64,000 bases of DNA. Origin: Przewalskia tangutica. Lineage: Eukaryota > Streptophyta > Magnoliopsida > Solanales > Solanaceae. Positions 46,337-57,672 of this stretch are shown here, piece by piece. Each line of letters opens with the position of its first letter. The stretch's first letter is position 1. The notes below the pieces were generated by a model that did no database searches, was not told the origin of the DNA, and worked only from the letters and a program-made list of their open reading frames with translations. Made by a program: the position numbers and the translations under genes. The stretch spans positions 62,215,593 through 62,279,592 of the forward strand of contig CM056738.1 of assembly GCA_029844215.1 (NCBI GenBank). The letters are read 5' to 3'.

Positions 46337-49300
46337 CGCCACGACCGAACCCGCCCGTGATCGTGCCTTACAGGCACCCCAAAGAGTCATACATCGGAGA
46401 AAATCAGCGAACATAAATCAATAACATGAAATAATGTAGTATAAACAATAATCAGGAACACTTGCCTTTCGCATATATATAAACAACAACTCGTTCAACA
46501 TGAACAGTTCAATCCATTTTACAAACCACGCCCACAGCGATTACTGCACTTACGAATGATATGATAACAACGACGGGACAGGGCCCCGTCATACCCCTGA
46601 ATGTAAGCACCTATAACAACAGGGGACTATACCAAAATAAGCCTCCGGAGGAACGGAGCTTCCCAAACGCTGAACTGTGACCCTAAGAGCGAGGATCAAC
46701 GACTGGTGTACCCTTACCTGCGGCATGAACGCGGCCCGGGGAGGTCGATAACAGTACCAAGTATGTGAAATGAAAATATCAGAATGAAATCATAATAGTC
46801 TATAAAGCAGGAGACATGTATGATAACCAAACTACAGTTTACAATTAAATAAGCAGTCATGTCAAGTCAGGGACTCATGCCCTCAAAGTCATCACTCAAA
46901 TATAACTATGGGTCTCAAGCCCATAACATCAATCATGCCCGTGGAATACCTTCCTCACTGCCGGCAGTTTATGATATAAAAGCACCAAGAAATACACATG
47001 AACACGGGTCCCACTGTGTCCTAATAATACAAGCAGGTAGGCACGAAGGCATAACCGACTACTAACACCTACGCACAACAAGGTCATAAAGCGTGTCATG
47101 ATATCTGTCTGCATCGTTACATGATCAAAGCCGTCACTCGCCCGCGATATCAAATGTGCGCGTCTAGCCCCGAACTCTCCGCACTCGCGATAGGCCAACC
47201 TCATAGGCCCGCATGAGGTATTCCTCGATCGAGGGTAGCTACTCCGGCATCGCCCCGACTCGCGATCCGCATGGCCACAAAGACCGCATGACCACGCGGC
47301 CGCAAACTAACACGGAACTCCGTAGTTCCGCATGGATCCCCGACCCGCATGAGGTATTCTCGAATCATGGTCCTGCATCACCGAGTCTACCCCGCGTCGG
47401 AGGGCAACCTCCGAGACAAGTCAAGGTGAGTGGTACAATATCAACATAACGGCTGATAGTCAAACAACTTTAAGCGCAGTCGAGGGGAAAACCCCTTTAC
47501 ACTAACATCACAAGATACTAACACACGTAGCATCCTAGCATGTTTACTTATCAATCAACAAGAAAGTATTACAAGGCTATCACAAAACAACATCAAGTTA
47601 TACACACAGTGGTACTTTCTACTATATGTCAACAAGTTCGGTTTTTATCCCCAAAGTACTTCATACGTTAACTCTTAAAAGATACGTTACTTTCACAAAA
47701 GTCACACAATACCCGTAGTATATAAAAATAGAGTGATTATCTTTTTGAAGTAAATCAAAACACTTACCTTTGTAAAATCAAGTAACAACATTATTTTCCA
47801 AGCGTCCAAGTTTGCCTAATTTCAAATGTTCACGTTTCTTATTTTAGAAAGGTTTTGTAGTTCATCGTCTTATTCATTTAAGAGTATAATTCTCTTTTAA
47901 ACCATCTGAGAAACATAAGCCTTATATGTGAGTAGGATATTCTTGTTTATAACAATCTTATTACAATGACCATGATCTAGAAATATCATTTTGTCTCATC
48001 TTAGCTTCATGCAGATGGAAGTTTCTCTTGGTTTTAATAATACTTAATCACAAAACATTTCCTAGTATTAACGCCGCAGTGGTTTGTCGATACACATTCG
48101 ATTTCGAAATCAAGAAACATTCTTAAGCCGTTATACCTAACTTCCCATAAAGCTAGTATAACTCTTAAGTTTTCAAAACCAAGTATTACTTCTTCTTTCA
48201 AAATGATTCAAAATCTTTTGAAATACTTCAAGTTCTTTATTATCACATAACCACGGTTATAGTTCAAATCGATTACCTTTTAAAACCACAAGTATTTTCT
48301 TACCTACATAAAGTCGTTATAACCAACTTCCCATAAAGCCGTTATAACACTTTATGTTTTAGACAAATCAAATATATTTAACACACGTATGCGTCTATCG
48401 TACTACATAGTTACACACATATCATGCTAGAAGAGATAGGAAGAGGTTCACATACCGCGGCGATTATCGACTAATAGCAAAACGCTCAAGTACCTCAAAC
48501 CGGCTACTCCTTAAGCCACGTAGATCGCGCCACACGTAGTACTTCAACCTAAAAAGGCCACAAGGCGCTTATTAACATCTAGATCTCATCGTGGAAAATT
48601 CTACGTAAAATTAAAGACTCTCCCGCACAAACAGTAAATCTCTCCACTATCGGCCGCTACGAAGCCAACCAGGGGGTTATACGTCTAATCCGACGCACAA
48701 TTCTACTTCACGTAAAAGCTACAAGTCATCTGAATACACCCTATGTAATTACTGTTCGTACTCTTCTTTCAAAAGGTTTCTTATTATTGGGCTTAAGTCA
48801 AAAGACATTGCGATACTACGTTCAGTTCTATGTATAGTATACTTCAACTACATAATCTAACAATCATGCAATTTCCAATTACAATAGAGGACAAGATAAT
48901 TACCTCGATAAGCCCATAATTATCCAAGTAGAGATGTCGATCCCGGCAACGTTTAGCTCCAACTCCGGCGCCCAACCCGCTCTAAACCACCCTTAGAAGT
49001 TCTAACCAACTTCTACACAATACTCCAACCGACTATGGAGATTTTCCTTAGGGTTTCGGTTTTGGACCGACGGAAAGTATAATAGTATTTTACGGCTTTT
49101 GTATAAGTGTAACCTTGGAATACTACAAGGTATAAGGCTAAGGTATTTGGGCATTATAACAATACTGAGAGTACTTCTCAACCAAGCGGGGGTGTGTTAC
49201 ACGAGAACAACATTCTAAGAGGGCTCTCGCCAAGGCTCACAAAGGAGAGGGTTTCGCCAAAGGCCTTGACTAGGGAGGGCTCTTGGGCGAGAGTCAACAA

Positions 49301-49367
49301 GAGGGAGGAGAGGGGTTTACAAGATTTAGACAAGTGAGGACTTGATGAAGAAGTCTTCACTTGAGGG

Positions 49368-49375
49368 TATTTATA
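49368..49375 (-). promoter_or_regulatory. TATA box in E 3' LTR
   Basis: TATAAATACCC on the minus strand, about 447 bp from the LTR start. Confidence 0.68.
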
Positions 49376-49476
49376 GGCTAAGCAAAGGCCAACCAATGGC
49401 CAAGATCAAGCCATGTGCAAGGCAAGTGTAAGGCCTTGATCAAGCCATGTGCACCCTAACCCCTACTCCACAAAAC

Positions 49477-49520
49477 ACTCCACAAAACAAGGCACAAAAC
49501 AAGGCACAAAACAAGGCCAA
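49477..49520 (+). repeat. 12-bp tandem repeat in E 3' LTR
   Basis: Copies of aaggcacaaaac and a variant with actccacaaaac. The other LTR (55608-55650) has one unit fewer. The 12-bp period gives repeated-peptide frames (49447-49665) that are not genes. Confidence 0.85.
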
Positions 49521-49822
49521 AAGATCAAGCCAAAATCGTCCCACTTGGACGCCCAAATCGTCCAAAGCCGCCCCACTTGCTTCCAATGTGAGGGTGACAC
49601 ATGTCACTCTCCCGTTGGTCCAAAATGTTTCGTCTCTTGGAAAAATCCGCAAAAATTCTAAATGACATAGCCGAAATTTTCCCTACAAAAGCTGTGGAAA
49701 CGTTTCGTCGAAAAACGACTCCTTTCGGTAGTTGTGTACAAAAATCGATCCAATGCCTATCTAAGGCTCAAATTTTCTACGTACGTCCTCACGTACATAC
49801 TCTGGAAATACGGGGTATAACA

Positions 49823-49836
49823 TTCTCCCCTCCTTA
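49823..49836 (-). promoter_or_regulatory. Polypurine tract of element E
   Basis: Plus strand ttctcccctcctta; a purine run on the minus strand just before the 3' LTR. Confidence 0.85.
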
Positions 49837-50149
49837 GAAACATTCGTCCCGAATGTTCCTTCACAAGTCTCAACACAGCATGCGCCAGTATAGTCTTCAC
49901 CACTATACTTACGAGAACAAACCTGCCACACATGGCCACGGAACCAACTTGCGCAAAATACTTACATCCAAGTCCACGAGGAAACACCTCTAACATCACC
50001 ACAAACACCTCTCTCCGGGGTCTAAAATATACTTCATTCGCACCTTCTCTTTACAAAAGAAATGATACCACTTTTGTCACTTTGCCGCGAGGTTCTAGTG
50101 TCACTCCGGCGACCCAACAAATGGTACCGGGCAGCATGCGATCCCTGAG

Positions 50150-50660
50150 GCTGTCATACCCTCGAACTCTTACCACATTCGACATCGTCGCTTTCCAAAA
50201 CTCGGGTTACTATCTCTAACGTGGTCGCCATTAATCGGGAACACTGATGGATCTCGATACTTTCCGAACATATCAATACGAAAGACCGGACGTCGCCTCC
50301 TAAGTCGGACGGAAAGCTAACATATAGGCAACTGGCCTATTCTTCACATGAACCCAAAAGGGCCCAAAGTAACTCGCTAAGTTCCCTCTGTTTTCCAAAA
50401 CTCGTCACACCCAACCCGGGGTGGTACTCTCAAGAAGACCGACCGTCAACCTGAACTCTAAGCGTCATCACCGATTATCCGTACGATTTCTCTGAGCTGC
50501 CAGAACCTCTTCTAGACAAGCTTTACCCTATCCACGACCTTGGAACAAGCTGAACCAACTATCCGAATCTTGCCAACATCGAACCGGGCCGACGACTTAC
50601 ACATCCGCCCCTACAAGGCTTCATGAGGCGACATCCGAACACCGAAATGGTAGCTTAAAC
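50150..50660 (-). pseudogene. Integrase C-terminal relic in element E
   Basis: Minus-strand codons in shifting frames. Near 50640 is sequence for an RMSPHEAL-like stretch, then a degraded SDLVQ-type segment, then the equivalents of D's GVTRFGKQ (about 50400) and VAYELA segments. No catalytic core. Confidence 0.7.
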
Positions 50661-51499
50661 ACTCCTTCAACAGAGACAACAATTCTCGCAACTATCCTCG
50701 AAATCCAAACAACGCCCGAGGCGAATGTGATTCGAGACTCACCAGTTCCTAATCTTGCACGTAAAACCTCCGAAAAAGAAAGCGATCGTACCACTGGCTC
50801 CATCGTCACATAAGGTGAAGGTAGGCACCGTGCAACCTTACAACCTTCTCGATAAAACATCAATGCCAAGCAACGCCCGATCGAACGACACGATGGGCTG
50901 ACCCCATCGCCCGACCATCGGCTGATCGCGTCTACGAACTCGTACGATGGTTAACTAAACATGGGCCTAACACCCTCGTGACCCTACCACAAAGCGGGAC
51001 CACCACAAACTGACCCCACCACCAAACAGGCCGCGGGTTGACCCGCAACGTGTCCTCAACCCGACCCGGCAATGCGCAAAATACTAGCTCCCCAAAGGAA
51101 CAATCTCACTAATCACGTTACGAAAACCTAACGGTCTTCTTTGCTCAACTACCCTCTTTCATATACGTTACTCAGGGACTTATCCCAAAAACATAGCTCA
51201 CGTGCATTATGCACTCCGATAAGGGTCAAACATAAAATAATTCTTTACCCGAGATGACCTTACCTCTAAGGTCTCAACGTATAACATTCTAAGGTTCACA
51301 CCCTTTCTATCCCCCAAATCTTACTCAGTTAACTAACCATGATTTCTAATCACAATTAACACGCTGCTATTAGCACACAGCACTTACGATATACTCATCT
51401 TATCACACATACTGATCCCTAGAGGGTTAAGGATATACTTGTATCTACTGCTTCACTCCCTGCCGTTCTAAACAAATCTACCCCGTAGTGCGATACCAG
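50661..51499 (-). other. Element E internal spacer, no gene
   Basis: Corresponds block for block to the D spacer (30421-31344). No domain seen. Confidence 0.6.
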
Positions 51500-52209
51500 T
51501 AGGCGTGACGAACTACCCATCGATCCTGAAGGCTAAGTCCTCCTACTAGGTCACCCATTCGACACATGGCCCTGACGTCCGCCAGCAAATCAAGCATCAT
51601 CCAAAGATGACATTCTCGACGGCGCTGTCACACTGATGAACACCGGGAAAAAACTGAATCCGGCTGGCGAGCCTCACGTAGCGTGGAATCGAAAACTCTG
51701 GAGTTCTGACAAACTCCTGCAACCCCCGAACGTCCTGAACCCTGTGGAGGACCTCTCTGCACTGGTGGATGTGCATAATCTAAACCGCTGGTGAGGCGAC
51801 TCGCCTCGAAAGTTACCAAAGGACCTTGCTGCTCTGGCCCTTCGCCGCCTCGTTAACCCATCGATCTCTACGTTTCTCGCTGCTGCATAAGCCCGCATAC
51901 GTGTCATGCTCAAGCCTAACTGAAGAATTACTCTTGCACAACCCTCTCTTAGATAGTCATCAAGACTCGCGGTACATCGATATACTCTATATTCTCTGTT
52001 CCCGATCGCGGAACTGAAGGTCCAAACATCATGGCGCGATGAAGAATCGCCGCCGTGCTAAACTCTGCTGGGCTAGTAACGTCGCAGAACTCCCGAATGA
52101 AGCACTACCCTAGGTAAAGATTGGGCGTGCCCTCGCAACCCTCCTCGAACTCTACTCGCAGCCTCCGCGCTTTGCCCTCCTCTGGCCCGGTTGCCCTACG
52201 CAGAGGCAT
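51500..52209 (-). pseudogene. gag: gag relic in element E
   Basis: Starts MPLRRATGPEEGKARRL at 52209 and is frameshifted. The best-kept part is the linker (51674-51913: MTRMRAYAAARNVEIDGLTR, then ARSFGNFRGESP). The first zinc-knuckle module is badly decayed (only the ECHL end and traces remain), and the second module found in A and D is missing. Non-functional. Confidence 0.82.
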
Positions 52210-52400
52210 AACGGTAAGGGAAAGAAATACGTCAGAGGGTCCAACTTACAACACAGCTCTAAGGCACGATCTCAGAGTGAGAAGAATTAGAAACCAATCC
52301 TAAATATCCTATAGCCTCCTGATTATTGGCGTGGTGCACAACACACCGATAATCAAGACTCTACTGGATACGGTCTGTAGACACTTTCCGAGGATTAACT

Positions 52401-52412
52401 GCTCTGATACCA
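52401..52412 (-). promoter_or_regulatory. Primer binding site of element E
   Basis: Perfect TGGTATCAGAGC on the minus strand, four bases from the 5' LTR at 52417. Confidence 0.92.
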
Positions 52413-52416
52413 CTTT

Positions 52417-55400
52417 TGTCACGACCCGAACCCGGGCCCGTGACTGGTGCCTTACCCCGGGCACCCCAGTAGTCATACATCAGAGAAAATCAGCGGAACA
52501 TAAATCAATAACATGAAATAACAGAAGTATAAACAATAATCAGGAACACTTGCCTTTCGCATATATATAAACAACAACTCTTTCAACATGAGCAGTTCAA
52601 TCCTTTTACAAACCATGCCTACAGCATTTCATGCACTTACGAATGATATGATAACAACGACGGACAGGCCCCGCCATACCCCGAATGTAAGCACCTATAA
52701 CAACAGGGACTATACGAAGATAAGCCTCGGAGGAACGGAGCTTCCCAAACGCCGAATCGTGACCTAAGAGCGAGGATCAACGATCGGTGTACCTTACCGC
52801 GGCATTTAACGCACTTCAAGGAGGTCGACAACAGTACCAAGTATGTGAAATCGAAAATATCAGAAATGAAATCATAATAGTCTATAAAGCAGAGACATGT
52901 ATGATAACCAAACTACAGTTTACAATTAAATAAGCAGTCATGTCAAGTCAGGGACTCACGCCCTCAAAGTCATCACTCAAATATAACTATGGGTCTCAAG
53001 CCCATAACATCAATCATGCCCGTGGAATACCTTCCTCACTGCCGGCAGTTTATGATATAAAAACACCAAGAAATACATGAACACGTGTCCCACTGTGTCC
53101 TAATATCTGATCTGAGGTAAGTACGAAGGCATAACCGACTACTAACACCTACGCACCAACAAGGTCATAAATCGTGTCATGATATCTGTCTGCCGTCACA
53201 TGATCAAAGCCGTCACCGCTCGCAGATCAAATGCGCGTCTAGCCCCGAACTCTCCGCGACTCGATAGGCCAACCTCATAGGCCCGCATGAGGTATTCCTC
53301 GCGTCGAGGGTAGCTACTCCCGGATCGCCCCGACTCGCGATCCGCACGGCCACAAAGACCGCGTGACCACAAGGGCCGCAAACTAACACGAACTCCGTAG
53401 TTCCGCATGGATCCACTCGACCCGCATGAGGTATTCTCGAATCATGGTCCTGCATCGCCGAGTCTACCCCGCATCGGAGGGCAGCTTAACCTCCGGAGAC
53501 AAGTCAAGGTGAGTGGTACAATATCAACATAACGACTGATAGTCAAACAACTTTAAGCGCAGTCGAGGGGAAAACCCCTTTACACTAACATCACAAGATA
53601 CTAACACACGTAACATCCTAGCATGTTTACTTATCAATCAACAAGAAAGTATTACAAGGCTATCACAAAACAACACAATCAAGTTATACACACAGGGTAC
53701 TTTCTACTATATGTCAACAAGTTCGGGTTTTTATCCCCAAAGTACTTCATACATTAACTCTTTAAAAGATACGTTACTTTCACAAAAGTCACACAATACC
53801 CGTATTATATAAAAATAGAGTGATTATCTTTTTTGAAGTAAATCAAAACACTTACCTTTGTAAAATCAAGTAACAACATTATTTTCCAAACGTCCAAGTT
53901 TGCCTAATTTCAAATGTTCACGTTTCTTATTTTAGAAAGGTTTCGTAGTTCATCGTCTTATTCATTTAAGAGTATAATTCTCTTTTAAACCATCTGAGAA
54001 ACATAAGCCTTATATGTGAGTAGGATATTCTTGTTTATAACAATCTTATTACAGCAGTCATGATCTAGGAAATATCATTTTGTCTCATCTTAGCTTCTAT
54101 GCAGATGGAAGTTTCTACTGGTTTTAATAATACTTAATCTGTCAAAACATTTCCTTTTATTAACGCTGCAGTGGTTTGTCGATACACATTCTGATTTACG
54201 AAATCGAGAAACATTCTTAAGCCGTTATACCTAACTTCCCATAAAGCTAGTATAACTCTTAAGTTTTCAAAACCAAGTATTACTTCTTCTTTCAAAATGA
54301 TTCAAAAATCTTTTGAAATACTTCAAGTTCTTTATTATCACATAACCACCGATTATAGTTCAAATCGATTACCTTTTAAAACCACAAGTATTTTCTTACC
54401 TACATAAAGTCGTTATAACCAACTTCCCATAAAGCCGTTATAACACTTTATGTTTTAGACCAATCAAATATATTTAACACACGTGACGTCTATCGCACTA
54501 CATAGTTACACACATATCATGCTAGAAGAGATAGGAAGAGGTTCACATACCGCGACGATTATCGACTAATAGCAAAACGCCCAAGTACCTCAAACCGTCG
54601 GCTACTCCTTAAGCCACGTAGATCGCGCACACGTAGTACTTCAACCTAAAAAGGCCACAAGGCGCGTATTAAACATCTAGATCTCATCGTGAAAATTCTA
54701 CAGAAAATTCAAAGACCTCCCCGCAACAGCGTAAATCTCCTCCACTATCGGGGCCGGCTACCAAGCCAACCAGGGGGGGGTTATACGTCTAATCCGGACG
54801 TGCACAATTCTACTTCACAGAAAAGCTACACAAGTCTACTGTAATACAGTCCTATGTAATTACAGTTCGGTACTCTTCTTTCGAAAAGGTTTCTTATTAT
54901 TCAGGCTTAAGTCAAAAGACATTGCCGATACTACGTTCAGTTCTATGTATAGTATACTTCAACTACATAATCTAACAATCATGCAATTTCCAATTACAAT
55001 AGAGGGACAAGATAATTACCTCGATAAGCCCATAATTATCCAAGTAGAGATGTCGATCCTGGGCAACGTTTAGCTCCAACTCCGAGCGCTCCAACCCGCT
55101 CTAAACCACCCTTAGAAGTTCTAACCAACTTCTACACAATACTCCAACTGACTATGGAGATTTTCCTTAGGGTTTCGGTTTTGTGACTGACGGAAAGTAT
55201 AATAGTATTTTCTGGGCTTTTGTATAAGTGTAACCTTGGAATACTACAAGGTATAAGGCTAAGGTATTTGGGCATTATAACAATACTTGGAGAGTACTTC
55301 TCAACCAAGGGCGGGGGGTGTGTTACACGAGAACAACATTCTAAGAGAGGGGGGGCTCTCGGCTAAGGCTCACAAAGGGAGAGGGTTTCGGCCAAAGGCC

Positions 55401-55951
55401 TTGCCTCGGGAGGGGGCGCTCTTGGACGAGAGTCAACAAGAGGGAGGAGAGGGGTTTTCAAGATTTAGACAAGTGAGGAGTGGATGAAGAAGTCTTCACT
55501 TCAAGGGGTATTTATAGGCTAAGCAAAGGCCAACCAATGGCCAAGATCAAGCCATGTGCAAGGCAAGTGTAAGGCCTTGATCAAGCCATGTGCACCCTAA
55601 CCCCTACTCCACAAAACAAGGCACAAAACAAGGCACAAAACAAGGACAAAAGATCAAGCCAAAATCGTCCCACTTGGACGCCCAAATCGTCCAAAGCCGC
55701 CCCACTTGCTTCCAATGTGAGGGTGACACATGTCACCCTCCCGTTGGTCCAAAATGTTTCGTCTCTCGGAAAAATCCGCAAAAATTCTAAATGACATAGC
55801 CGGAATTTTCCCTACGAAAGCTGTGGAAACGTTTCGTCGAAAAACGACTCCTTTCGGTAGTTGTGTACAAAAATCGATCCAATGCCTATCTAAGGCTCAA
55901 ATTTTCTACGTACGTCCTCACGTACATACTCTGGAAATACGGGGTATAACA
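52417..55951 (-). repeat. Element E 5' LTR
   Basis: Starts TGTCACGACCCGAACCCGGG with intact terminal hairpins. CpG-dense block at 53200-53490, TATA box at 55509-55516, 12-bp repeat at 55608-55650. Confidence 0.92.
55509..55516 (-). promoter_or_regulatory. TATA box in E 5' LTR
   Basis: TATAAATACCCC on the minus strand, about 435 bp from the LTR start. As the 5' LTR copy it would have been the one driving E transcription. Confidence 0.7.
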
Positions 55952-55956
55952 CTAAC

Positions 55957-57672
55957 ACACGTAGCATCCTAACATGTTTACTTATCAAACCAACAAGAAG
56001 TATTACAAGGCTATCACAAACCAACATAGTCAAGTTATTTACACAAGGTACTTTTTATGTCAAAAAGTTCGGGTTTTTATCCCCAAAGTACTTCATACAT
56101 TAACTCTTTAAAAACCAAGTACTCATTGCTCATGAATGAGGTTTCACACTTTTTTACAAAATTCATATCAAGTCAATTAAGTCAAGTCTCTTATCTTTTA
56201 AGATCAAGTCTCTTAACTTCTAAAATCAATAACCCATTCTTTTCCAAAAGTTCAAGTTGCATAAATTCAAATACTCAAGTCTCTTATTTTCAAAAGATTC
56301 ATAGATCATAGGTTTAAACACTTAACAACGTAATCTCCTTTTTTAAACAATTTGAGTAACACATGCCTTATGTGTGAGTAGGTTATTCTTGTTTATAACA
56401 ATCTTATTAAAGCAGCCATGATCTAGGAAATGTAATACAATTTTGTCTTATCTTAGCTTCTATGCAGATGGAGGTTTCTACTGATTTTAATAATACTTAA
56501 TTAGTCAATACATTTTCCTTTATTAGCGCTGCAGTGGTTTGTTCGATACTTATTCTCATTTCCGAAATCAATATAAGGCTTTCATAATCAATTAAGTAAA
56601 CCGTTCCTTTTATCTCTCTTAAGTCGTTATACATAACTTCCCATAAAGCTAGTATAACACTTAAGCTTTTAAAACCAAGTATTAATCTTCTTTCAAAAAC
56701 GATTCTTAATTCTTTTGAAATACTTCAAGATTCTTATTATTTAAAACTCAAGTCAAAAGACATCGAAGTAAAACCACGTTCAGTTAACACACGTACGTCT
56801 ACCGTACTATATATATTCTTTTAAAATATCATGCTCAAGAGGATAGGAAGAATCACATACCTCATACGAAATCCACCGCCAAGTCGAGTATGTCGCGCAG
56901 AGTATCAACCTATAATAGTCAAATACGCCTATCAACGCCTAGACTACTCAGTAGTATATTCTAAGCGAAGGTGCTTATTACACGGAAAATCGGGCAGACT
57001 TCCTACCCACAAACTACACAAGTCTCATCATATATACCCCATGTAATTACAGTTCAATTCTCTACTTTAATATCCTTCTATATATCTTATACTCAATTCT
57101 AAACTTCTACAATATGTAATCTCCAATTACAATAGAAGGATAAGATATTTACCTCGATAAGCCCAAAATTATCCAAGTTTAAATGTCGATCCTGAGCAAG
57201 GTTTAGCTCCTAATTTGCACGCTCCGATAGCTCCAAGAAACCCTTAGAAGTTTCCACAAAACTTCTACTTACTACTTCAACCAACTATGAAGTTTCTCCT
57301 AGGGTTTCGTTTTGTGACTAAAGAAAGTATAGTAGTATTTCCGGGCTCTTAGTATTGAAATAACTTTGGAATACTACAAGGTATTTGGGCTAAGGTATTT
57401 TGGAATTGTAACAATACTTGGATAATACTTTTCTACCAAGGGGGTATTTCACGAGAACTATCAAGAGGGGTATTTAGTAGGGCCTTCTCGAGGAGGGTGG
57501 TTTGGACGAGAGCTTCAAGAGGGAGGGGGAGGATTTCAAGACTTGGAAAGTGTTTAAGGGATGAAGAATAAGTCTTGCACTTGAGGGGTATTTATAGGCC
57601 AATCAATGGCCAAGATTAAGGCAAGTGGAGGGCAAGTGGAGGGTGAAGATTTGGACAAGTGTGTGTGGGTCC
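55957..57672 (-). repeat. Element D 5' LTR, second part, truncated
   Basis: Follows E and matches 27535-29255 of the 3' LTR. It includes a TATA box (57589-57596), then stops at GTGTGTGGGTCC. The remaining ~340 bp of LTR is missing and C sequence follows. Confidence 0.9.
57589..57596 (-). promoter_or_regulatory. TATA box in D 5' LTR
   Basis: TATAAATACCCCTC on the minus strand. The upstream U3 is deleted, so promoter activity is doubtful. Confidence 0.65.

Larger units (their letters stand above)
46337..49822 (-). repeat. Element E 3' LTR
   Basis: Ends GGGGTATAACA at 49822. CpG-dense block at 47140-47410, TATA box at 49368-49375, and a 12-bp repeat (aaggcacaaaac) at 49477-49520. It differs from the 5' LTR mainly by small indels. 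Confidence 0.92.
46337..55951 (-). mobile_element. Element E: complete non-autonomous gag-remnant LTR element
   Basis: LTRs 46337-49822 and 52417-55951, internal region 49823-52416 (2.6 kb) with PPT, integrase stub, gag relic and PBS. It is flanked by CTAAT (46332-46336) and CTAAC (55952-55956), one mismatch; the left terminus reads CGCCACG instead of TGTCACG. It lies in D's 5' LTR in the same orientation as D. Confidence 0.92.
26348..57672 (-). mobile_element. Element D: non-autonomous gag element, host of A, G and E; right end truncated
   Basis: 3' LTR 26348-29593; internal pieces 29594-31349, 40810-41455 and 44706-45189 (together about 2.9 kb); 5' LTR 45190-46336 plus 55957-57672. A, G and E each sit between short duplications, and removing them restores D. 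The internal region has a gag with zinc knuckles and an integrase stub only. The 5' LTR lacks its last ~340 bp (the promoter-distal part of U3) and is joined to element C sequence across GGGTCC at 57667-57672. Its 5-bp target GAATG is visible on the left (26343-26347). Confidence 0.9.

Noticed and set aside
49447..49665. Gln/Asn/Lys-repeat peptide in E LTRs (also 55588-55794)
   Set aside because: Arises from a 12-bp tandem repeat downstream of the LTR start; copy number differs between the two LTRs and no protein feature is present.
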